DNA from: Ipomoea triloba
Lineage: Eukaryota > Streptophyta > Magnoliopsida > Solanales > Convolvulaceae
Assembly (NCBI RefSeq): GCF_003576645.1
Contig: NC_044920.1
Coordinates: 19,071,805-19,135,804 of the forward strand
DNA: 64,000 nt
Direction: 5' to 3'
Made by a program: the position numbers and the translations under genes. The notes beneath the pieces were generated by a model that did not search any database, was not told where the DNA came from, and saw only the letters and a list, made by a program, of their open reading frames with translations. This document shows, in pieces, positions 11,436-22,500 of the stretch. Positions within the stretch are counted from its first letter, which is position 1, and each line of letters starts with the position of its first letter.

Positions 11436-11855
11436 CAATTTCACTACTTGGACAGTTGGCTCCACCAGAGATTCTGTAGAAGATAACTTATATGGTCTTG
11501 GGCACAATCCTCAAATAAAATGAGTTGATATAGTCCGAGCCTACACCTTCGGTGTTCTCTATTTCATTGAGGTATAAACATACATGTATATGATGACTTT
11601 AGCTAGCTAGAGTTGTTTGATATGATGATCATGCACATTATTGTATTACTAAACTCTATCTGTGAAATGTGTTAGGTTGACATAGAGCTTCCCGAGGAGT
11701 TGCCATTGAAAGAAACGCACACTATTGGAGAGTCGCTACAAATAAAGATTGAAGAGCTACTAGAAGTGGAACGTGTGTTTGTTCATCTCGACTATGAGTG
11801 TGATCATAAGCCAGAACACTCGATTTTGATTAAAATTCATGACACTAAATCTTAG
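11436..11855 (+). pseudogene. MTP (cation diffusion facilitator) last two exons, unit C
   Basis: Block one (about 11436-11571) matches the GQSAPPEIL...RVDTVRAYTF exon but has a 1-base loss in the MVLRHN region and a stop in place of Arg. Block two (11676-11855) is intact: [20 protein letters not shown], then [26 protein letters not shown] and a TAG stop at 11853-11855. This is the best-kept copy of the terminal MTP exon. It could be the true 3' end of the unit B gene, separated from it by the duplication and by the LTR at 9816-11403. Because other exons carry stops, I call the whole locus a pseudogene. Confidence 0.8.
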
Positions 11856-12039
11856 AATCGAGGTTTAATTTGTAAGTAAATCAATGAATCCATAGGGAGC
11901 TTACATATGATAGCAGGCCGGATAGATCATAGATGCTGGTTTGGGCTAGCTGCTACGAATCAAAAACATTGTTTTACCACTGTACTCGTGGTATGGTATG
12001 GTATGGTTTGCTCTAAGTAAGAGGCCTATTTTAATTCAT

Positions 12040-12843
12040 AATTGAATACATCTCCAATCTCATCACAATTTGTTTATTTTCAAACTAACATTTATTAGAG
12101 AATGATTTATCTACATAAATTTCAACAAGGTGAATTCAACATGTATAACTTTAACATTTAAAGTTAATTCAACTTCACTATTTTTCCTTCTACTTGAGAA
12201 AATTCATAACTCATATATAGGATTGATATAATACAAATTAAATATTCATATTTATTCCCAAAAGAACAAATAGTACCCACTTATTTATAAAATGGTAATT
12301 TAAATTAGTGTTATTGTTACACCATTTGAGCAATGCCTATTATTTGCCAGGCTTAGATATTTAACATAATGTGAAAGCCAATTTTATTTCATGTGAGTAT
12401 CAAGTGGTGCTTTAACTAGCCTCCATGATCAACGCTCTACTTCTTAAAAAGTTTCATGTTGAGTGGTGAAACCGAAATTTACTTAAAAACCACATTCTTA
12501 TACAGAGCATTTAAGAATAATTTTAAACTTTCCATTGAGGAAATGACATTTTCAGTGCTATTAACAAATTACAATATTTAGATAAGAATAAAACTTTAAT
12601 ACATGGTTTAGAAGATACATCGTACCTGGCGCAAATGATGACTCTGATGCTTACCAATGCGAGTCATATGGCCCCCACAATTCTTGTAGTCATCAAGCCA
12701 TTTCGGTAGATCAAGTTATGACTTCCTTCTCTGTATCTTGATAATCTGTGAGTATTTTTTTTTTTTTGGACTATCACTACTATGTAGGGAGATTACTCAT
12801 ACCTGTAAGGAGTTCAGAATATGGATTGCAAAGCATTCTTGCA
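12040..12843. other. Non-coding stretch
   Basis: No gene is supported. A T-rich run is at 12756-12768. The left edge of the copia element is taken as about 12844. Confidence 0.4.
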
Positions 12844-13077
12844 GTGACAGAGAAGGAAAAAATATATTGCATATCTGTATTGTATATTGGAGAAGAATAT
12901 AATGTGGAAAGAGAACTAATTTCTAACGGTATAGTATAGTTGTATAGTGAATACAACTATACTAACGGTAAAGAAAGATGAAGAAGATAAGAGAACTAAT
13001 CATCTAGGAATTTACCTAAACTATAATCCTAAGAATATGGAAATAATATAATTATGTAATGTGGATATTATTCTTCT

Positions 13078-14684
13078 TCACTCCCCCTCAAGCTTAAGGG
13101 TGGTACATGAGCTTGGAAGTGATGGTGTTGAATGTTTGAGGGAGGAGGCCCTTTGTGAAGATGTCGGCCAGTTGTTGATTAGACGGAACAAAAGTGGTGC
13201 GTAGTGTACCAGAGTAATCTTTTCTCGAACAAAATGACAATCAATTTCTACATGCTTGGTTCGTTCATGGAAGACGGGATTGTTGGCAATGTGGAGAGAT
13301 GCTTGATTGTCACAATGTAGATGTGTTGGATGAGCTGGTATCTCTAGTTCAGATAAGAGTAGTTGGAGCCATGTAATTTCACTTGCTGCAGTTGCCATTG
13401 CACTATATTCAGCTTCAGCAGAGGATCGAGAAACTGTAGTTTGTTTCTTTGTTCTCCAGGATAGCGGACTTGTTCCTAGGAAAGTGAAATATCCTGTAGT
13501 TGAGCGTTGTGTGGTTGGGCAAGAAGCCCAATCAGCATCACAATATGCATGTAATTTCAAGGATTTTTTTGTGGATAATAGGATACCACGAGCAGGAGAC
13601 ATTTTGAGATAGCGCACAACTCGAAGAACAACGTACCAATGTACGTCACGTGGTGCGGACATGAATTGAGAAAGAAGATTCACTACATAAGGTAGAGCAG
13701 GTGACCGATCAATCTTCTATATATGGATGGATCAGTGAGAAGTTCACCAGTATCAGGAGTGAGTTGGTGGTTAACCTCTATGGGAGTTGGGGCAGGTTTG
13801 CAAGCTGATAGCCCAATATCGGAGAGAATCTCAAGAGTATATTTTCGTTGATTTAAGAAGATTCCAAGTGAGGATCGGGCAACTTCTATTCCAAGGAAGT
13901 ATTTTAATGGACCCAAGTCCTTGAGTTGGAATTGATGTGCAAGGTAATGCTTGATGATTGTAATGATAGTAAGATCATTCCCTGTAATCACAATATCATC
14001 AACATAAACAAGCAATATGGTTAGAAAATTACCTCGCATATAAGTGAACATGGAATAATCTACTTTTGATTGTGTGAAACCAGCATTGGTGAGGGATGTG
14101 GAGAAAGTGGTGAACCAGGATCGAGATACCTGTTTAAGCCCATAAAGAGACTTGTGGAGATGACAAACGCGATTCTCACCCTTTCACGCAAAGCCGGGAG
14201 GTACCTGCATATAGACTTCTTCATGAAGAGTTCCATGAAGAAAAGCATTGGATACATCAAGTTGTTGGGTAGCCCATCCTTTTACAGCTGCGATGCTTAG
14301 AACTGTACGGACTGTGACAAACTTAGTGACATGGACAAAGACATCAGTAAAGTCCAAGCCTTCAAGTTGAGAGTATCCTTTGGCGACTAGGCGAGCCTTG
14401 TATCGCTCTACAGAACCATCGGGGTTATATTTAATACGGTAGACCCATCGACAACCAATGGCAGACTTACTAGGCGGTAGAGTGGTTAAAGACCAAGTGT
14501 GATTGTTTTCTAGAGCACAAATTTCCTCCTCTATTGCTTTTTGCCATTTAGGGTCTTTTCGTGCAACGGAGAAGGTAGAGGGTTCAGTTTCTTTAGAAAT
14601 GTTGTTTATGAAGCATATGTGGTTGTGGGTGTATGGTTTAAAGTTGAGAAAGTTGGAGATGAGATATTTTGTGGATGTGGTCAT
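13078..14684 (-). pseudogene. Copia reverse transcriptase and RNase H
   Basis: On the minus strand 14684-14184 encodes the fingers and palm: [45 protein letters not shown]. The next segment (14051-13683) carries the catalytic YVDDIVITG motif and LKYFLGIEVARS. The last (13683-13078) is the RNase H with YCDADWA, STTGY and SRSSAEAEYSAMA. Frames are broken between the segments near 14060-14180 and at 13683. The enzyme would copy the element's RNA into DNA in the cytoplasmic particle; here it is dead. Confidence 0.92.
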
Positions 14685-15178
14685 GTTGCATTGATAATCA
14701 GAGAGGTAACTAGAACGCGTTCATTGCCTTTGAGATCGTTGTAGGATAGGTTGTGCTTGTGTGGGGATGGGTGGGTGAAGTATTGGGAGATTAACCTCAG
14801 GTGGAGGATTTTCTAGAGGGGTAGGTATGTGTAGAGTGGGGTCAGGAGTCTTGGGTATATGTGGAGTAGTTGGAGTACCGTGTGAGGTTGTATGGGGTTT
14901 TCAGGAAGAGGTGTGGTAGTTGGGGTATTGTGGGTTTCAATGGATGGTATGGGTAACGGCAATATAGGAGTGAGTGTTGATTGATCAGATGAAGTAGGAT
15001 CATTCTTAAAAGGAAAAATAGTTTCATAGAAGACAACATCACGGCTTACCAAAATTTTCTGAGAGTCAAGATCATATAACCTATAAGCTTTTTGACCTTG
15101 AGGGTGGCCAAGAAAAATGCAACGCTTGGCCCTAGGATTGAACTTATTAGGATGATATTGTATTGTAGAGGCATAACA

Positions 15179-16020
15179 CTAACAACCAAAAGTACGTAAG
15201 GAAGTAAAATCAGGGGAACAACCAAAAAGAATTTCAAAAGGGGGTTTATGTTGTAAGTTGGGAGTAGGGGTATGGTTAATAATGTAAGTAGCGGTTAAAA
15301 CACAATCACCCCAAAATTTAAGGGGTAGGCTAACTTGGAAGCGTAGAGCATGTGCCACATTAAGGATACGGCGATGCTTGCGTTCAACAACCCCATTTTG
15401 TTTAGGTGTCCCAAGACAACTAAGTTGTTGTAAAATACCATTTTGAAGTAAGATGTTTTGAAATTCAATCAGTGTAAACTCAGAACAATTATCACAACGA
15501 AACGTCTTAACACATGTATTGAAATGATTTTTTACATATGCTAAAAAACGAACAAGTAATAAGAAAGCATCAGACTTACATTTCATTAAAAAGGTCCATG
15601 TTGCCCTAGAAAAGTCATCAATGATAGTTAGGAAATAATGATGTCCAGTTCGGGTGAGGTTAGAATATTTACCCTAAATATCAACATGAATCAAATCAAA
15701 GCAAGCAGCAGTAGAAGTATGACTAATAGGAAAAGATAAATGCGTCTGTTTTGAAATATGACAAACATCACAAGCGTCTTTAAAATCAGAACAACCCAAT
15801 ATAGAAATTAAGTGTTTAAAAACAGAATGTGACAGATGACCAAATCTAGAATGCCATGTGTTAGGTGTAATGGTGAGTAATGCAGCGGGGTGTGGTAGAG
15901 AACTAAAAAAATATAAGCCATTGTGTTCATGGCCCCGACCAATCTCCGTCTTCGTTGAAAGGCCCTAAAACACACAATAATTAGGAAAGAAAATAACGGT
16001 ACAATTTGAATCTTTAGCCA
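15179..16020 (-). pseudogene. Copia integrase and GAG-pre-integrase region
   Basis: On the minus strand the GAG-pre-integrase signature WHSRFGHLS lies near 15868-15840, followed by zinc-binding CDVCHISKQTH. The core domain has its first Asp in FDLIHVD (followed by a stop where Arg or Trp is usual), LTIIDDFSRATW, the second Asp in TFRCDNCSEF and the Glu in GVVERKHRRI. The frame ends at 15179 within LRTFGC. It would insert the cDNA into the genome. Confidence 0.88.
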
Positions 16021-16505
16021 ATTTTTTTTACAAATAATAAGTTAAATTTAAATGTCGAGACATATAAAACATCAAGTAATATTAAATTCGAAGATAAGCG
16101 AGCATTACCAATACCATGAACGGGAACCGTAGCACCATTTGAAACAGATATATTAGTCACCATATTATTAAGCATAGACAATTTATTAAAAATAGATGAG
16201 TTAAAACAGACGTGATCAATAGCACCAGTGTCAATGACCCATTCATTTGAAAAATTAGAAAAAGGTGTTAGAGCAATAGACTTACCAACAAGGTTTGCTT
16301 TAGGCTCCTTTACCTCTTGTAAAGGTTGAAGTAAATGTTGAATCGAATCGGAAGAGATTTCTGACGAAGTGGATGGTGTCACCATAGGTTGGCTATTTGT
16401 ATTACCTTTTTTTGTAAAATTTGTGCCCAGGAGGATATCCATGCAGCTTGTAACAAAACTGTTGTGTGTGGCCAAGAATCCCACAGTGTGCGCACTTTGT
16501 ACACG
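16014..16505 (-). pseudogene. Copia gag zinc knuckle and aspartic protease
   Basis: A CCHC zinc knuckle of form CX2CX4HX4C (CAHCGILGHTQQFC) is read on the minus strand at about 16495-16445, with KLHGYPPGHK after it. The protease follows with the active-site triad in EWVIDTGAIDHVC (about 16240-16205) and LLDVLYVSTFKFNL. The knuckle and the protease are in different frames, so gag-pol is broken. The N-terminal part of gag is absent. Confidence 0.85.
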
Positions 16506-16655
16506 TTGGGATTCATCTTGTAGCAGTAAGTTGTATGCATAACAAAAAATTCTAGTTCAGAATATGGACTACGTGCACAAGGATTCATCTTGTAGCAGTA
16601 AGTTGTATGCATAACAAAAATTTCTAGTTCAGAATATGGACAGACTACGTGCACA
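16505..16655. repeat. 74-bp tandem duplication in copia gag/SINE junction
   Basis: The phrase GATTCATCTTGTAGCAGTAA through CTAGTTCAGAATATGGAC occurs twice, from about 16510 and again from about 16582, with only small differences. It lies between the SINE and the gag remnant. Confidence 0.85.
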
Positions 16656-16748
16656 AAGAGTTGCCTCCACTGAGACTCAAACCCACTCCCATCATCTATG
16701 TGGGAGTGTAAACCGGGACACCGAATGCCACTAGACCGCAAGGTCTTT
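16656..16748 (-). mobile_element. tRNA-derived SINE, copy 1
   Basis: On the minus strand: GACCTTGCGGTCTAGTGGCA (box A, TGCGGTCTAGTGG), then GGTGTCCCGGTTTACACTCCC, then a degenerate box B GGGTTTGAGTCTCAGTGGAGG. The same module is found at 18720-18848, 29798-30180 and, split, at 40617-41985. Internal RNA polymerase III boxes without a tRNA fold and dispersed copies define a SINE. Confidence 0.75.
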
Positions 16749-18714
16749 GGCAAAATATGAAAATATGAAAATATATATATATATATATATACAAACACAA
16801 AAACTGTAGAATAAATGTAGTATGGATATTATTCTTCTTCAACACCTGTAGTCCCTCTATACGTACACCTCAAAAATTCTATATATATTTTATGAAATCA
16901 CAAAAATATATGCATGCATGTATATTCTATCTTACACCTCTTAAAAGGCTAATCACATATATAAACAATTTTGATCCTCAAATTGAAAAGAAAGCCACAT
17001 TTAAAAAAAAAAAAAAAAGGCTCCTAAGAAATGCATGTGAACCGATAAATATAATAACATGAGATTTTGTTAATCAAGATTAATCATTTATATCCTTAAG
17101 ATTAATCATATCTCATTCTACAAATTTATAGGAAAGGTTTTGAGCATGAACAATGTGCAACTAATAAAATAAATAAATTATCACACACACGCACATTAAA
17201 GAGTTAATATATAATACCTAGCTCTAGATTGTATGATCAAGCTCGTAGAATTATTTGGGGAGGTGGAGACCACCAACCTTGATGTCCAACATTGAAAACA
17301 ATAGGCCTTAGAGCACAAATGCACGTCCCTGGAATGCGAATGCATGCCTTATCTTCTTATCGTGACGATATACCATTTTCACTCTTATTAGCACGGAAAT
17401 CGTTTCTATATTTTTGGAGAAATTAAGCTGATAATGTGAAAATAAGAAATTGTTGTGCCTTGGTATAACCACTGACATAGAAGCGAATCCGTCGCTACCG
17501 GTGCAAACTCACAACAATGGCATCGCCCCCAAAGGTTAACACAACAATCCCCGTCTCCGTGCATCTGGAGCATGGATTGGAACTTACACACCATACGCAG
17601 AGTAATAATGGAACACAAGAAAGAGACCATACAATCATTGTCTGATGTCTAAACTAATGTAATCTCCCTTTTTTTTTTTTGAAAAAATGTAATCTCCCTT
17701 AAATACTATAGGCAAAGTGAATATGAAACTACATGTTATAACAATAGATCTTGGCCACCCACCATTAAGTGGTGAAAATAAATCCAAGTACTATTGTGTA
17801 TAAATGAGAACTACAAATTTTTTTCTTGGCTTGAATGTTTCCCAACATTCCAAACCTACTCAACAAAAAAAATCACTCCATCCCCAACGCATTGGTCTAG
17901 TGGAAGAAAAACCTCACTTAAGACTTGCTTTTTATGGTAGGGTGGTGATTCCATTACGAACATTGTATAATCATTATATTGTTGACCATGGTACACCTTG
18001 TAAGGTAGACCACTGACATAAGGTTTATTTTTTGTATACTAAAGGTTCTTCAAAGAGTTTACAGTAGAAAACAATTTGAATATTCTTATCACACAATTAA
18101 TGTTAGAAAGGGATATCGCATGTTTGCAAATGTAGTAAATAAATATGTAGTAAAGTAAAAGGAGAGAGAGAGAAATGTTTATAGTGGTTCAGCAATAGCC
18201 TAGTCCACTTTTCTCCTAAATCACTTAGGAGGTTCCACAATGTATTGTATCAATCTTAATATAAAGTAGTGAAAATTGTGCCTTGAACACAAAGTCAATA
18301 ACAAGTTTCAAAGGTTTCTTTAAGTAGCACTTGTTAGTCTTTCTCTTTCTACTTCTCCGAGTAGAGATGATTGTTTGTTTAACATAGTTGTGTGTGAAAC
18401 TTCTTGATTCAGCTTCTTGATTTCATCTTGGCGTAGCTCGAGTCTTGTGATCTTGATCTTAGCCTTAGTGCCTTAAAGCTTTTTCCCCCTCATTGGTAAG
18501 CTAGATAGCACTTAAATTTCACTTGCACTAGTATACTTGAACTTTGAAAATGAATAACGTACACCTCATTTGATCTTGAATTGAGGTCTTTATAGATTCT
18601 TTAGCCTTTTACCAAAGGATAGTGACCATTGTGCGCCTTTGCATGTTAGGTTATCCTAATAATTTTATTCCTACGTACTAAACAATAAAATTTGAATTTT
18701 TACTTTTTTGAGTA
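16749..18714. other. Non-coding stretch
   Basis: Contains a (TA)n run at 16772-16790 and A-rich runs at about 17001-17016. The segment at 18060-18700, with a GAGAGAGAGA tract at 18163-18173, has the look of retroelement LTR sequence but no ends could be placed. No gene is supported; the frames at 17406-17630 and 17804-18016 have no recognisable domain. Confidence 0.4.
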
Positions 18715-18848
18715 CTATTGACTCTGTTACAATGTAGTATCTGTTCATAGCTACTGTCTCAACCTACTGAAGCATAAATAGTCAACAGTTGCCTCCACTG
18801 AGGCTCGAAACCACTCCCATCATGCATGTGGGAGTGTAAACCGGCCAC
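18715..18848 (-). mobile_element. tRNA-derived SINE, copy 2 (5' truncated)
   Basis: On the minus strand it begins at CCGGTTTACACTCCC, runs through ATGATGGGAGTGG, a box B with one extra change (GGTTTCGAGCCTCAGTGGAGG), and the shared tail GGCAACTGTTGACTATTTATGC then CAGTAGGTTGAGACAGTAGC. The box A end is missing. The tail matches copy 3 at 29870-29960. Confidence 0.75.
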
Positions 18849-19021
18849 TAATTTTACTTTATTCTCACCTTATTTCTTTCTTACGAAACTACACCTCTTT
18901 ATCTCTTAATTCCCTCATTGAAACCAAGCGAGACTAATTTTACAATTTTTCTAAATAATCAAAAGATCATATTTTTTTTAAAAAAAATGAGAAACACAGA
19001 GACTACATTTATAAAATAATG

Positions 19022-19395
19022 GAATAAGGGTCAAATAGGTAATCGAACTGCACACGATAATGCAATTATGTCACTGAACCTAAAAAGAACTACAATTAGG
19101 TCCCTAAACTAACCTATTTCATGCAATTTGTTCAATTTACAGGTTTCTAATAGGTCACCCCAAATTGGAATTATTTTTTTTAAAGAAAAACTTAAATTAA
19201 TCATTTAAAATTAAAATTAAAAAAAAAAAAAAAAAAGAACAGAGCGTGACCACGTTTTTTTAAATTTTAATTAGGTCCCTACCACGTTTTTTTCAATTTT
19301 AATTTTAAATTATTATTTTTTAGTTTTTTTTTAAAAAAAATAATTTCAATTTGGGGTGAAGGCTGTTAAAAGAAAGAAATAGCCAAATAGGAATA
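19022..19395. mobile_element. MITE-like element (GTGCAATTAGG family), copy 2
   Basis: The left end reads AGGGTCAAATAGGTAATCG and the right end reads AAATAGCCAAATAGGAATAAG. Phrases such as CAATTAGGTCCCTAAACT match the elements at 6655-7226 and 36660-36975. It lies just upstream of the DUF1475 gene and may sit in its promoter region. Confidence 0.5.
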
Positions 19396-19511
19396 AGAGG
19401 ACGTGGAGTCATAGGCTCCGCTCATATTTACTTGACTTGAAGGCTGAAGCGACGCTACGAATGAACATTGAATACTCTGTGTTTCTCCCTTGTTTGAAGA
19501 AAGAGAGAAAA

Positions 19512-22500
19512 ATGGGAATGGGAATGGGAATGGGAGTGGGTATCGCCTTGAAGAGTTTGTTTAGTGTATTGGGATGCGTAATGATAGCTACTCTAATCTA
19601 CACCATCATCGCCGATGGCCATCCTTTCCGCATCCAACTCCTCACTCCGTATGCCTTCTCTATCCTTCAATTTTCTCTCTGCTTTTTTCAATTTTAAATT
19701 CCTAGTGGAAATAATTCACACTTTAAACTGCCAAAATATAAATTCAATTCTTCTTTCAACTATAGACTATGATCAAAGTTCTAAGTGTTGGATAGTTACC
19801 AAGTAATATATAATTTGGTTGTTATGAAAATGAATAATTCAATTTTCTCCTCCTAAATTTATCTTTTAATATAGATTTAAGATGGAAAATAACTTTTTTC
19901 TTTGAAAGATTTTGATATAGATGAAATAATAAGAAAGTTTTGCAATTTTCAAAAAAAAAAAATAAGAAACTTTTGCAATTCGGATGGCAAGAATGATTTT
20001 TATTATAAATATTTTTTTTTAAAAAAAAATAGCAAGTATTCTTATAATGATCAATATTCTTGCTATTTCTAGGTTACTAAACTTTCTAATAAAGAATAGA
20101 TTTGTTTTAGACCATCTCCAACTAAAAACACTAAATTTTACACACAAAAAAAATACTTTACACCAATTTTTTTCTATCTCCATCCCATTTACACCAAATT
20201 CTGGACTAAATTTTATTTAATCTCCAATTCATTTACACCAAATTCTATTCATACACTAAAGTAATTTTGTATTCTTATAATTTAAAACTTTAATTTTGTA
20301 TTTTAATATAAAATATAATTTTGATATAAATAATACTCCGTAATATTTAAAATGAAGTTTATGTTTTTATGTAGTTTAATTTTTAATATTGATCTTGTTT
20401 TTAACTTCTCAATGAGATTTTTAAATTTTTAGTAATTTATTTTAAATAATATAAATTTTTAAAAGAAAATAATTGACAAAAAATTTAAAAAATTCTACAC
20501 CAAAATGGTATAAATGAATAGTGTTTTTACACCAAATATGGTGTAACGCTAATTCATTTACACTATTTTGGTGTAGAATTTGGTGTTGGAGGAAGGTTGC
20601 ACCAAATTTTTACACCAAAATAGTGTTTTAGTGCCTTCTTTAGAGATGGTCTTAATAAAATTGATTGTTGTGGTATGGTGGTGACGCATGAACGATTTAG
20701 GCTGAGCTCTTGTTAATAATATTTTTATATGTTAATAATAATAGTAAAGTTATGACCTTATAAAAACCCATTTATTTTCTTTTATATTTTTTCAGTGTGG
20801 GACTTAACATATTCAAATATTCTCATAGGTGATGTATTGCACTTAGGGTGTGTTTGAAAACCCGTAAAATAATTTATGAAAATCATTTTTTGAATTTTCA
20901 ATGTTTGGCTATAGGGGGAAAAATGAAGTCAACGGAAAATAGAGGTGTGGTCAATGAAAAATAGAAGGGATTTTCCAGAAAATGACTTCTCCTTTTTTGG
21001 GAAAAGTCATTTTCCGTTTGCAGCAGGCCAGCAGTAGAGCAATCAATCACTTGCCACCACTATTCCACCCACCAACATCATTGTATATTTTAAATATTTA
21101 AAATTAAAAATAATTATGCTCACTTTCCATAAAATGAACCAAACACATCAAAACGGTTTTTCAAAATGCAACCAAACACGGGAAAGGAAAATATTTTCTA
21201 AAAAATAATTCATTTTTCAAAAGTCATTTTTCTATTTTTCAAACAGACGTCAGTGAATGGTTGGGAAGTAAAAGCATCTTACGAGTTTATGAATTTGTTA
21301 CAGGTGGTTGACTGCAACATTGATTGATTTTTATTTCAATATCGTTGCCATTGGGGTATGAAAAGACTCATCTTCTGTTGCTTTTGTGGCTTACTATGTA
21401 TATGACCTTTTTATTTCATAATTTATGTATTCTTTTTAACTTTGGCATCACTGCAATTGATAGTTTGCTACCTAAACTTTGGCAAACTTTCATTAACAAT
21501 TGATATGATAATGTTAAACTCATATTTTGCATCCATATCAGGCTTGGGTTATCTACAAGGAATCAAACTGGATTAGTGCTGTTCTATGGGTAGTTTTGCT
21601 AATATGCTTGGGAAGGTATGGTTTGTGAATTACAATACTCCAAATGATGACAAAATATCAATTTTCTGGTTCTCAATCAACTAGAATTACTAGCTATATG
21701 CCTCAAGATTTAACTTTGTTGTATGTTAATTCAATTTGGATATTACACTTCTCCCAAAGGTTGAATCTCCAATCCCCAAGGGCCCCCACACCCCAGCCCA
21801 ACAGGGCGACAAAGCATGTGAGAGGATTACACTTCTTCCGAAGATTGAATCCTCAACCCCTAGGGTCCCTACACCCCGGCCTGACAGAGTATGTGAGAGG
21901 ATTACACTTCTCCCAAAGGTTGAATCCCCAACCACAAGGGCCCCACACTTCGGCCCGACAGAGCATGTGAGAGGGTGTAAATTAGTAACTCAGTGACTCA
22001 GCAGATATGATATTATATTGTCGCTGCTGAGTTTCGAACCTTGATTTTTTTTTTTCCCTAAATATTGCCTACTGAACTAGTGAATTAAGCTAAACTTGTG
22101 CGGGCAATTTGGATATTAAACTTGTGAGCTAAGCTAAACCTGTGCGGACAATTTGAATATTACACTTGTGACAAATTTCCCACTTCTGTGACCAGTTGAG
22201 CTGCCCATACGGGCAATTTGAATATTACACTTGATTATACTATTCAATGTCTTTTTTTCTTTCTTTCTTTTTTCACTTTCCAACATTCTGTCTATTCTAG
22301 TTTGCTTAAAAATTTCTTTTGTTGCCTGTTATAAATTTCCTTCTATCTTGCTAGCACTTCCTGTTCTATTGCTATTCCTACAATAACTCTGGGAATCTGG
22401 GATTTTCCAAATTGCATTTATTTTTATTTTAAATTGATATAATTGGCAATATTAAGAATCCATCTAACACATATTTAGGGGGCGTTTGGTTCACGGAATG

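Larger units (their letters stand above)
12844..16842 (-). mobile_element. Decayed Ty1-copia LTR retrotransposon
   Basis: Read on the minus strand the order is a short 5' LTR remnant (TGTTGAAGAAGAATAATATCC, about 16842-16790), zinc knuckle, protease, integrase, reverse transcriptase, RNase H, a purine tract (AAGCTTGAGGGGGAG, about 13081-13096) and a 3' LTR (about 13080-12844, beginning TGAAGAAGAATAATATCC). Integrase before reverse transcriptase is the copia order. Stops and frame changes occur throughout. A SINE at about 16660-16747 and a duplicated 74-bp unit (about 16505-16655) have replaced most of gag and the 5' LTR. No target duplication can be matched across the ends. Confidence 0.9.

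Noticed and set aside
19437..19511. N-terminal extension of the DUF1475 protein from 19437
   Set aside because: The first codon there is TTG. The first ATG in frame is 19461 in weak context; 19512 has the better context.
21644..21996. Overlapping frames of 108, 69 and 86 residues in intron 3 of the DUF1475 gene
   Set aside because: They are produced by three tandem repeat units and are open in several frames.
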